57,976 nt of DNA, from contig NW_026971477.1 of NCBI RefSeq assembly GCF_963678635.1, positions 1 to 57,976 on the forward strand, written 5' to 3'. The DNA is from Symsagittifera roscoffensis (taxonomy: Eukaryota > Xenacoelomorpha > Acoela > Convolutidae). Below the pieces are notes generated by a model that did not search any database, was not told the origin of the DNA, and saw only the letters and a list, made by a program, of their open reading frames with translations. Made by a program: the position numbers and the translations under genes. Within the stretch, counting starts at the first letter, position 1; every line of letters begins with the position of its first letter. Positions 45,195-54,350 of this stretch are shown here, piece after piece.

Positions 45195-46594
45195 CGGATT
45201 TTCGACAATCAAATTCCTGACCATCGTGTTCCATCGTGTCGTTTTCCCGTTCATGGAGCCGGCTATCGGAGAGCCGGCGTCATGATTCAGAGGTATGGTG
45301 CGCAAGACCATGAGCCTTTGCCCATATTTTTCTTTCCATTCATTGAGGAGACAAACCAGCAGCGGTTCTCACTTCGCTTCGAGATTGACTGGGTTTCTCG
45401 AAACGTCATTTGTCCCTACCGTGAGCCTTAGCGTCTCCACCGGTCATCATTCTGTAACTCCATCATCTCAATCACTTGAGCCACCGAGGCTCCAATAAAG
45501 GAGATTGCAGTGGTTTAGCCCACCAAAAGGATCTCTGTCAGATCCCTGATTATGCTATCTCCGATTACCAGGTGCTGAATTCCCGTTAGTACCGGTTGGT
45601 GGACCGTTGCCGAGTTCCAGCTCATGTCGTTCAAACAAGCTACTGGGTGATATGCAGCGACTGAAGCGATGGTCCTCCGAGTGTTGAGGTGCTTTCTGAT
45701 GTCTACTACTCGTGACCTTACTCTGGTTCTACTCGGAAGCGTACCCGCCGGTTCTGTGGGATCCGCCGCGCCCTCTCTCTTTCTTGATAGGTGACTGGAC
45801 TGCTCGTTGTGAAAGAACGATCCTACCCGAGCTACTGTTACGCGCTCGGTGTATATCTTGCATAGTCGCTTTGGCCACCCGCTCTAACGTGTTCTGGAAC
45901 TATATCATATTCCATGCGTTGACAGGCGAGCTCACTCGCGGTGGAGTGACCTCGTCGTTTTGTTTATAAAGCTCTCATCGGCGCTCATCATAGCTAGGAA
46001 ATCAGGTGACAACTTGCTCACCCTCGCTTTCTTTGTGAACCTCCTTCAGATGCCTTATCATCTGTTCCTTGAGAGTGATCAGTAGCTCGTCATATTTTTT
46101 TTTCACTCATTGCGCTCTTTCGTTTTCTCCTGGCATTCGTTGAGCTTTGCTCACAACTGATGCCAGTTTTTAACACTCTTCTCAAGACATTTACCTGGTT
46201 TCCGCCGTCTTTATCTCAATTTCGTTCATTTTCACATTCATCGATGTAGGAGCTGCAGTTGGTGAGTCCGCAGAGTACGAAAGGCTCGGCCATCGCGTGA
46301 TCTCTTTGATCTGAAGAGAGAATCCTGGCTCACGAGCCAAATCGTGCCCAGCTGTCGCCCCACGTCGCCATCGCACGCGCCTGTTTATGCTTCTTTTGGC
46401 GGTACCAAATTTGCCGAAAGCTAACATCAACACTTCAACGCTACTTCTGGCCCCACATGGAGTGCGTCGGTGAACATCTCCAGCTCCGGATTCTCGAGTC
46501 CAAAGTTGCAATCTACCAAGCGCTGATTAATCTCACGCAGAGCCGTTCTTAGACTCGCTGAGATGAGATCAGTTAGGTCATTCGTGTCGCTCAT
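45195..46594 (-). pseudogene. SGNH-like ORF copy 5, truncated before block V
   Basis: ATG at 46594; GDS and GTND present; it ends at the same type of junction (about 45186) as copy 4. Nearly identical to copy 4 up to about 46170, then more diverged. TATA-like box at 46699-46706. Confidence 0.6.
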
Positions 46595-47099
46595 TCTCTT
46601 TTGTGTGGATTCTTTTCTTCAATTTCAATTTTCTGAATATCAAGTGTCAAAAACAAACATCTGATCAATTACAAAAAACAGGTTACAACTTGGGACCATT
46701 ATATAACCTATCTTACATCCACAATAAAGCATCATCAACATCTTTTTAAAGCAGACAATTAAATGTTTTTTTTTCGTTTGAATCTAATTTTAGCACCAAG
46801 GCGGATCGTTCATTTCCTCTTGTGTCAATGTATATTGATTAGATGCGCCAAATTTTGCACCTGGAATATTCCGCGTCACAACCAAATAGCTATCACTAAA
46901 TTATTATCTTACACCAACACAAAATAATAATATCGCACATCAACACTCCTATACAAAAAATTTATGTTCAATGCCAATCCTAAAACCTAAACATTATTGT
47001 TTGAAAAATTACCCTGCTAGAAAACTTTTAATCGTAATTCAAAAATTCTTAACCATAATCGTAGCATTAGCATAATGTCAGAAAGTACTTCTTATGCAA

Positions 47100-48029
47100 G
47101 AAGGCTTCTATATCCGTTTCCGAGAAAATCACATGCACTAGAGCATATAGCTCTCTGGGATGTAATTTTCCCAAACTGACTCACTCCTCTCTCCTCCAGG
47201 AAACTCCTGAATTGAGTTAGCGCTAGCAGTAAGCTTTAAAGATTCACATGTTGCCTATTAGTGGCCTTTTTTTATCAAAAAACATAAGTGTTTTCCCGGT
47301 ATCTGTGATGCAACAGGGAGCAGTGCAATCAACTCTCCTACACCAGGCCTCCGTTTCTATTCAACTCGATATTGTTATAGTTTCTTTTGAATTCGACCGC
47401 TAGTGTTGTCTTAAAAGTTACATTCGAAGTTATCAGAATAGCGGACGTACGTTCCATGAGTGTGAAATCACTGTCCGTGATAACGATATTGTTGGAGTAG
47501 TGATTTGGTAGATCAAAATATGATTCAAAAATTCGCGCAAAAGGTGGTTTTTTTCAGCCTTTTTGCCCTCCGTATCCAGCTCTCCGGTTTCCCTTGCCGT
47601 TTTTAAGTTTTTGGTCATAAAATTTTTAGTGTGGGTGAGTACTACCCCTGCTCCCTGGACAAACATAACCATCGACGTCCCCGTCGAACGCCCAGGATCG
47701 AGCAGATCGATGTTGGGTTCGGGAACGCACAAGGGGCCATGTGGAGCGATCCGCTTTGTCTCAGTGTTATTGTGAGTGATGTATTTGCTGCTGGACTGAT
47801 TGACATCCTGAGTCGTCCGGATTGTCTCTTCTGGATCTGCAGGTAGATCATGGAGCCATTCGAGCACTCGCATATTTGTCAACTCTTGCTCATGCATTTG
47901 TTCCACCTCAGATTCGAACTCCATTTCGGGTTCCGATCGATTGTCCATCCAGTATGATTTTGTATCATGGACCAGGTCGATGTCGTGCGAGACCATTATC
48001 TCATCCAGACCAACTACTGAGTCCTTCAT
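47100..48029 (-). pseudogene. Pol C-terminal extension, integrase-linked copy (U3)
   Basis: A 198-codon frame at 47433-48029 very similar to those of U1 and U2 (KDSVVGLDEIMVSHDIDLVH). The following part (47100-47350) is more decayed. This is the copy contiguous with the integrase remnant and so the ancestral position. Confidence 0.6.
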
Positions 48030-48079
48030 ATCGTCATGTGCAATGACGTCATATTGACATTATCCTCACCGTACGAGTT

Positions 48080-48439
48080 TTATTTCTTGTTGTGGCTTCC
48101 CCTCTTCTTGCTCTGTCGCTTCCCTTTTGTCAAGGGAAAGTCAGGTTTTACTACTTTTTCTATTTCAGTCTGCTTTTTTTTCAGACTTTTTCTTTCAGAC
48201 CTTTTCGTAAACCCCTTCGTAAGCTCGCAGACGAATGCTTTGCCATTGTCGGACTGAAGCATGATCGGACGCCCTTGTCTAGCGATCAAGACATTTATCA
48301 AACGATCACAGGTTTCCTCCGCGGATGCCGTCATACAGGGTACTGCTGCTGGGTGCTTTATGAAAAGATCGACCATCACCATTACTTGGTTATAGCCCGT
48401 GGTGGTCATGCAATGTTTCAGATGATCATTTTGCACCAC
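48080..48439 (-). pseudogene. Integrase core remnant with internal deletion
   Basis: The minus frame shows the first two core blocks of a DDE retroviral-type integrase: YNQVMVMVDLF (first Asp) and MLQSDNGKAFVCELTKGF (second Asp). Shortly after, the frame passes into a KR-rich segment that matches the pol tail (KPDFPLTKGKRQSKKRGSHN), also present in U1 and U2. The segment with the catalytic Glu and the integrase C-terminus is therefore missing. Integrase normally cuts and joins cDNA ends to host DNA; this copy cannot. Confidence 0.75.
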
Positions 48440-48780
48440 TTCATTGGATCCCGACGAAACTATCGTGGGGCTTCCTGGGGCCCTTCGCTTGTTGACTCGA
48501 CAGACATGTAGAAACCCGTTTTTTCACATGCCTTTTTCAAATCAGGGCTTTCGAACCGCTTCTGTATCCGGTTATACACTTTGTCCACGTGTTGATGACC
48601 CATCTGGTCGTGCGAGCGAAAGAATAATTCAGTCTGATAAAGCTGTGGTAGAATTTTAACTGTAGAGGACTTGATCCTCTTCTATGCGCTTGCAGGCCAC
48701 AATCCCTTCTTTGTTCAATTATAACAAAACTTTTCTGTTCATGTGAAAATTGCTTCAAGATTTTGTAGCTATCCACTTGT
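48440..48780 (-). pseudogene. Integrase N-terminal zinc-binding region, broken
   Basis: The minus-strand text near 48520-48660 shows an H-x3-H pattern (SHDQMGHQH) followed by KVYNRIQKRFESPD, typical of the HHCC module in front of the integrase core. The cysteine pair is not intact, and the reading frame is interrupted. Confidence 0.5.
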
Positions 48781-49682
48781 GGGTCACCTTTGTCGGGCGC
48801 TGCATTCTCTATACGTCCCTTTAAATTGCTTGTCGTTCTAACATTTCGCTGAGCCCTTAAAAATTACGACAGTCGGTACCTGGCTTTCAAGTATGTCTTC
48901 ATCACATTCAGTGGTCCGCTAACTATTTCTGGAGCATGAGCGTCGTCCATCATTTTAACACGCCTGTCTTTTTCAAAGGTGTCGTCTCTAGATGGGCACC
49001 AGATTGATACGGACGACTGTAGCATGCGGAATTAATCTAGTCGGACGCTTCGAAACTGCTATCAAATGAAGTTCGTCTGCGGCATGATCGACTACAATGC
49101 CTTCCTCGTCGGAGGTATATCTGAGTCTGTCTGGGTCTTGATACCTTTCTTTGTCCAACCGCGCTGTTTCCATTCCTTAGGAAGGAATGAATCGCTATTC
49201 CTGATGAGACTGAATGAGTCGTTTCATACCCATTCCCCCATGTTTGAACGTTCGAATCGTCACTCGAGCTAAAGGATTCAGCACAGTCGCTTTCAGACCT
49301 ACTCTTCATGTTTCTCGAGTCCCCGGACAAAATTCTGTCCCTGGGTTGTCCTGGCATCGACTCCCCGGGCAAATCATCCGGTCCAGGCCCGATGGAAAAC
49401 GACTCCCCGATAGCTCCGCATCCCGGTAACTTTCCTGAATTGACTCCTCGGACAATGTCTCATCACCGGATGAACTGTCCGAGCACGGCTCGTACTCCTT
49501 TTTTGCATCAACGACTCCTAGTCCTTTTTTGCCTCCTTGCCATACTTTATTCCTATTCACCACTGATCCCCTGTGTTGGCTGAGTGCTGGTCAGTTTTTG
49601 ATGTTCAACGTACAATGATCTCAACAGGAGATCCTTCGGTATCGAATTCAGCAGCTGGTTCACTATTGATTGGTAACTCCGT
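48781..49682 (-). pseudogene. Pol linker between RNase H and integrase
   Basis: Ser/Asp-rich, disordered-looking frames 48988-49173 (DEEGIVVDHAADELHLIAVS), 49037-49372 (SESDCAESFSSSDDSNVQTW) and 49306-49563 (EPCSDSSSGDETLSEESIQE). Overlapping frames indicate frameshifts. No enzyme motif. Confidence 0.5.
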
Positions 49683-49970
49683 TCAACGTCCCGTGTCCAG
49701 ATCGCTTTCGATCTTGTATCTATCGATGCCAAGCCTGGTAAGATCTTGTTGTGCCAGGTTGGAGCGCACTAACATGTCCATTTGAACCGGATCACCCTTT
49801 GCCGATACCTTTATCTCGGCTGCTCTTTCAGCGGGAATTTTGAGTTTTCCTGGTATGGGGTGCCCCGGATTGTCAAGCCAGCGGGTGAGTGGCAGTTTGT
49901 CATAGGTGTCTTTGTCCAAAAAGGAAAAACCATCATTAATCTCTGCCTGGTTAGCTTGTTTCCCTTCCAA
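49683..49970 (-). pseudogene. Pol segment downstream of RNase H
   Basis: A 95-codon frame (DGFSFLDKDTYDKLPLTRWL) which in this Ty3/gypsy lineage follows RNase H. Between 49975 and 50170 the same protein continues with stops (GRWIVRLDGYHMAIEH and DKHQKAD are readable in one frame). Confidence 0.6.
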
Positions 49971-50171
49971 TCGCTCATAAAACTCCGTTTTTTACTGATG
50001 TTGTCGGCTTTTTGGTGTTTGTCACAGTTTCAGTGCTCTATAGCCATGTGGTAGCCATCCAAGCGTACAATCCAGCGACCGATATAGCTATAATTCATCG
50101 AATAAAATTTCAGCCAAGTGAGAACTCGATTGGCTACGCGCAATTTAGAGGGAGCACTCCCTAAATAGGCT

Positions 50172-50381
50172 CTAAACTTTTTTCACAAAACTAACTACTG
50201 CGAATATCTCCCTTTTCGGTGCACTGTATTTAATCTCGGTGTCGCTTAGAACTTTACTCCCATAAGCTATGGATCTGGGAGCAGTCCTTCCATTCCATTC
50301 TTGCTCCTGATGAAGTATGCCCGAAATAGCAACTACCGATGCGTCCGTGTTCAAAACAAACATTCTTTTCTCGGTCGGCAT
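50172..50381 (-). pseudogene. RNase H domain
   Basis: The frame shows the RNase H entry VLNTDASVVAISGILHQEQE with the first catalytic Asp, and a later Glu in SAPKREIFAVVSF. It degrades RNA in the RNA:DNA hybrid during reverse transcription. It is followed by an in-frame stop near 50170. Confidence 0.75.
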
Positions 50382-50761
50382 GCCGAGGACTGGAGCCTCA
50401 CAAAGTTCGCGTTTGATGTTCTCAAAAAAGATTTGAGCCTCATCAGTCCAACTGTACTTCTTGCTTTATTTTGCCTCAATTGCTGCATAGGGTATATCTT
50501 GTCAGCATACCCTTTGATGAATTCTCGGTAGTCATTAGCCAAGCCGAGAAAGCTCATTAATTGTGTATCGGTCCTCGGTGCCTTCCAAGTCAACACTGCA
50601 ACAACCGCTTCTGGGTCTGGTCTGGTTCCGTGCTTATGTACATGGCGACCTAAATACGTTTTTGAGTCCCTCAAGAGCTCGCATTTGGACGTTTTGGATT
50701 TCAGGCCGACCTCTTTCATGCAATTGACCTCTTTGTCTAGCATCTCTATGTGGTCCTCCAT
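50351..50761 (-). pseudogene. RT thumb/connection region
   Basis: Reads MEDHIEMLDKEVNCM, then CELLRDSKTYLGRHVHKHGT, then RTDTQLMSFLGLANDYREF and ADKIYPMQQL. These are hallmark Ty3/gypsy RT-to-connection motifs (KCE, YLG, FLGL..YR.F). The last about 45 codons of this frame are shifted relative to the RNase H frame. Confidence 0.85.
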
Positions 50762-51240
50762 GTTTGGTTTTTTTGATCACAACGTGAACAACTGTGCACA
50801 TTATGAGATTTCCATCCTTCTTTGTTACATTCATGAGTTCCTAGGCCATCAATCGTGGAATTGTAGCTGTCGCGTTGCATAGTCCAATTAGCACTCTTTT
50901 TAAAATGAACAGTCCCAGCTTACACGCAAAGCATTTTTTTACCTGTTTCCTGTGGGGCGCTTGCCAGAACGCAGAGCCCAAATCCTACGTCATGTAGAAC
51001 TTTGCGTCTCCAAATTTCGAAAGATTTTTATCGATGAGAGGGATCGGGTATGCAACTTTTATCGTCACTGCGTTCAAGTAGCGGAAATCGAAACGAAACC
51101 TGAGTTGCCCCCTTTTTTGGCCGTCACCACGCCACAGGCCCACCGTTCAATCGTGTTAGATTCCTTCAACATCTCAATTTCTTTCCTACATCTGACTTGT
51201 GGGGGTCATTCTCTTAGCTCCTTCTCAGTGACATACCGAG
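50762..51240 (-). pseudogene. RT fingers/palm, catalytic motif lost
   Basis: Readable motifs include FDFRYLNAVTIKVAYPIPLI and DLGSAFWQAP, with a TAG (plus 50985-50987) immediately before the first catalytic Asp. Where the family has a YxDD box, this copy reads TVVH in VVHVVIKKT at about 50785-50815. Loss of the two aspartates abolishes polymerase chemistry. Confidence 0.75.
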
Positions 51241-51537
51241 CCCTCCTCTATCTTTATCTCATGCTCCTTAAAAATGCAACAACCTAGGTTTGCTTTGTGT
51301 TTCGAAAAAAAAACATCTGCTTTCGATTCAACACTTCCCAACAAGGGAGTGCAGTTCTTTTTCTGATATTTTTGTCTTTCAGGTGCTCTATCTCAGGTAG
51401 GACTGGTTGATTTGCTAATATTTCTGTGTCTGTCGGTCTTTCAGGGAAATTCAAACAACTAGACAGCCCATCGTTTGTCTCTGATATAAAAAAAACGTTT
51501 TTTAAAAGACTTTAACTCATTTATTCTCTTCAATATA

Positions 51538-51801
51538 TCATTTTTTTAATGGAAACTCAATCACTTTAAAACTCTTCAAATTCTCCCTACTCTGATATTC
51601 TGTGTTCAGAGGCAACGCAATACCAAGCTTCTCCATACGTTGTGTCGTCACCGATGTTGCCTGTGTGTTCAACAACACACTTACACATACTCCATTCAGG
51701 GTTAATGAAAAGCTTTTTCCTAAATTACTTGAGCTCTTACTGTTTGAGTTGAGGACCAGACATACTTGTCTGTTGTTGATAAGTTCATTCAAATTCCTCA
51801 T
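51538..51801 (-). pseudogene. Second retropepsin-like domain, active site changed
   Basis: An 87-codon frame with VCVSVLLNTQATSVTTQRME and IALPLNTEYQ. The surroundings match a retropepsin flap/active-site environment (LLDTGATSV in the family), but the catalytic triplet reads NTQ. It lies between the main protease and RT. Confidence 0.5.
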
Positions 51802-51899
51802 CGTAAACTTGCCACTAAAGCTTGATTCGTTTCAACCTAACTTTTCGATCTAGAAAAATCAGCACTTTTGCTTGATTTATCAAGGTCTTTTTAATAGAT

Positions 51900-52260
51900 T
51901 TCTTTTCATACTTCCTCTCTGGGTCCTTGATTTGTGTCAACTAGTCGTTGAGGTCAATTGCGACGTCAAAGTTTTGCACGAAATCGCAATAACATGAACT
52001 GGTTGTACTCGTCCAGGTCCTCGACAACCCAAAAGCTCATCCAGAGATGCCTTCCTCCCAGTTGCAGCGAGATGATTGGTGTCCTTCCGGTCTCAAAAAC
52101 TGCACCCTGGTTGGTCGCAGCCAGCCTGTTTTTGTCGATATATAATCTGACTTATTGAAGCCAATGTCGGTCCAGGTGATATTGAGCATGACACTGACCA
52201 CCGTGCCGGTGTCAAGCAGTCCCTTTACGGAGAGTTGCCTGCCCTGCACTTCCAGAAGGT
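51900..52260 (-). pseudogene. Retropepsin (aspartic protease), frameshifted
   Basis: LSVKGLLDTGTVVSV carries an intact D-T-G at plus 52205-52213. After a frameshift the rest continues (GRTPIISLQLGGRHLWMSFW, then NFDVAIDLND in a third frame). It would cleave the Gag-Pol polyprotein. At least two frameshifts break it. Confidence 0.75.
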
Positions 52261-52300
52261 GTGCTGCTAGAATTCGCAGCTTTTGTGGACTGCATCCTGC

Positions 52301-52858
52301 TCAAGGATGGCATTGTGTCCAATTCGTCTTACTGTGAGCTCCTCTTTTTCGATGTAGATCTGGTCTAATTGATCGCTTACATTCATCGGAGTTTGGTATG
52401 GGCGATAGAACTCTGCCTTCTACCCTCATCAGCCTCGAACCACCTGTTGTGAGTAACGCTCTCACAACACTGGGGTCCAACTTAAAATCTTTTTCTCTCG
52501 AGTAATTTGCATAGATATGCAGGTGAACCGGGGTAATTTCAGACGGCTCACTCAAGTTCTTCACCACCTGATGACCCACAACCGATATGATTGACATTAT
52601 CTTACTTCTCTTCCTCGTCATTCCGAAGGCGTTCCCCGAGATGACATTCAACTTCAAACCTCGGCTCTTAGGTTTGTCATTGCTCTCAGCTTGCACATTC
52701 TTCTCCATTATATCTAGTTTCTCCGTATTTTTCAGTTCAGACCTCACTCTTTTTGTAGCTAACTCTTGTTGAACCTTCTGTATTGCGGTCCGAGCCACAG
52801 GACGATAATCCACTTTCAGCGCAAAAGCTGAGGCAGCCTCCGCATCAGGCAATCGCAT
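52301..52858 (-). CDS. Gag/pre-protease ORF with a DTG-like site
   Basis: 185-codon frame: N-terminal helical and basic (QKVQQELATKRVRSELKNTE), middle SIISVVGHQVVKNLSE, and near the end VVRALLTTGGSRLMRV, which resembles a retropepsin LLDTG motif with Asp replaced by Thr. Role uncertain. Confidence 0.5.
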   Translation of the reverse strand: MRLPDAEAASAFALKVDYRPVARTAIQKVQQELATKRVRSELKNTEKLDIMEKNVQAESNDKPKSRGLKLNVISGNAFGMTRKRSKIMSIISVVGHQVVKNLSEPSEITPVHLHIYANYSREKDFKLDPSVVRALLTTGGSRLMRVEGRVLSPIPNSDECKRSIRPDLHRKRGAHSKTNWTQCHP

Positions 52859-52969
52859 CAGGCTTCCGCATCAGGCTCGAGGCAATCGCGTCATCTGGCA
52901 AGTTCTTTACCTTCTTGTTTGTGAAGTTGCCTTGTGACACTTCTTTCTTCCGCGGCTCCGGTTCCTTCA

Positions 52970-53227
52970 TTAGATATCAATGCTGACCTCTAACTCATCC
53001 TTGTACAACTTCGGTTTCTTGAGTGTTCTTCTCGATCTTTCCCCACTCTCGGTAGACTTCGAGCGGTTAGTTATGAATGTCTCAAGGGACCGGTTAAGTG
53101 GCTCAAACCTTGGTGTATACATCGTAGTGTCATGTGAGACGGTGATTAAGTCTGGAACCGATCTGACGTGAGGCACTGTGTTCAAACGTGCCCCCGATGG
53201 GGCTGCCACCTCTCGCGGTAGACTCAA
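52970..53227 (-). pseudogene. Gag-like fragment
   Basis: An 85-codon frame (VPHVRSVPDLITVSHDTTMY, SGERSRRTLKKPKLYKDELE), polar and basic. No CCHC zinc knuckle seen. Confidence 0.4.
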
Positions 53228-53272
53228 AAGATTTTCTCCACCTCGGGAGAGCCCCTGTATGTCTATGTTCTC

Positions 53273-53620
53273 TCAACCCGTCAGTTGGCTGACGCGAATT
53301 TTCCTTCGGACCTGATCAATTACTTGGTTGTCGCTATTTAAAAGCACATCAAGCTTCCGCGCCTTAAAATCAGCGCTGGCGTTCATTCTACTTTCCAGGT
53401 TAGTCATCGTGTGAGCATAGGTGATGTCATGATCGTTCAGTAGCTGCTCTATCTCTCGTGTCATTCTGCGGTCTCTTTCTTCAGATTTCTTGGGGGATAT
53501 AGCTATGTTTTCAGCAAGGCACTGATCGGTGTTCTGAACCAGCTGGACCTGATCATATTTGTCTTGTAATTTTGCGGCTGCCAGCTCGTCTCTTAGCTTC
53601 TCATCGCCCTGTTGAGCCAT
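53273..53620 (-). CDS. Gag-like coiled-coil ORF
   Basis: 115-codon ATG frame, strongly helical with coiled-coil-type spacing (KLRDELAAAKLQDKYDQVQL, ERDRRMTREIEQLLNDHDIT, NSDNQVIDQVRRKIRVS). Likely part of the structural Gag protein of the element. Confidence 0.5.
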   Translation of the reverse strand: MAQQGDEKLRDELAAAKLQDKYDQVQLVQNTDQCLAENIAISPKKSEERDRRMTREIEQLLNDHDITYAHTMTNLESRMNASADFKARKLDVLLNSDNQVIDQVRRKIRVSQLTG

Positions 53621-53660
53621 CTCTTCTACTCGGTCGTGAAGCCATGTCTCTCTGCAGTTC

Positions 53661-53906
53661 TTAAAGACATGTCTTCACGTTGAAAAACATACCTCTCACA
53701 TCACCGACCGAGTCAAACACTGGGGTAAGACCTAGAGACGACGACGCTAATTGAGGTTGCAGCCTAGTGCCCGATGATGCTCCACCTCTCTGCGTGCCCA
53801 TCGACATCATTAGACTATCGACTGTTGAGGACGTTCCCATCTTTATCCCAACCGACACCGGTTTTAAAGGTGAAGTAGACATCGCTTCCTTATTCTTCTC
53901 CTGCAT
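53661..53906 (-). pseudogene. Gag-like fragment, Ser/Met/Gly-rich
   Basis: 81-codon frame (STSPLKPVSVGIKMGTSSTV), probably disordered N-terminal Gag. Confidence 0.4.
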
Positions 53907-54110
53907 CGGGTTAGACGTGAAATCCCTGTCCGAGTGTATCAGTCCCGGATGGTCGAAGTCAGAAGATAGTCCACCAGTTTACAGCGATGTCATGCATTCA
54001 TGATACAACGTCTTAAAACAAACTCTTTTTTGCTTTCAAACCTGATTTTTCGACATCAGCCCTGATTTTTCGACTTACGCCCCACATCATCGCGTTCTTA
54101 CTCTGCTTGG

Positions 54111-54350
54111 CTAGAGAGGATTTCTCCTCTCTAAGACTATCGTCCTTGGTTTTTGACCTAGACCTCCCTTGAACGACAGTTCCTCTCTTACTTTCATCTC
54201 GGAACGCTCCGAAGTCTTCCCAGATCTTTCAACTCTTTCCCGCTCAGAGTTGTCGCCAGATCCTTCTAGATTGTTTTGATGGTGGCTGTCGGGTCGGATT
54301 AACGTTTGTTCCCCTACGTCGAAGGAATCGGATGTGGTTACGTTTGCCAC
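54111..54350 (-). CDS. Probable first ORF of the element (Gag N-terminus)
   Basis: ATG at 54350, 79 codons, hydrophilic (NVTTSDSFDVGEQTLIRPDS, SERERVERSGKTSERSEMKV). It is the most upstream minus-strand frame after the leader. It ends before the next Gag fragment, so a break lies at about 53.9-54.1 kb. Confidence 0.4.
   Translation of the reverse strand: MANVTTSDSFDVGEQTLIRPDSHHQNNLEGSGDNSERERVERSGKTSERSEMKVREELSFKGGLGQKPRTIVLERRNPL

Larger units (their letters stand above)
41606..48060 (-). repeat. Tandem unit U3, expanded by an inner duplication
   Basis: It begins like U1 and U2 but diverges within the SGNH-like ORF. It then contains an inner duplication of 1525 bp (about 43121-44645 and 44646-46170) before the pol extension (46.7-48.03 kb) that is contiguous with the integrase remnant. 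Confidence 0.75.

Noticed and set aside
43121-46170. CRISPR-like or satellite array
   Set aside because: Units are 1.5 kb and coding, and there are no short regular spacers; the organism is eukaryotic.
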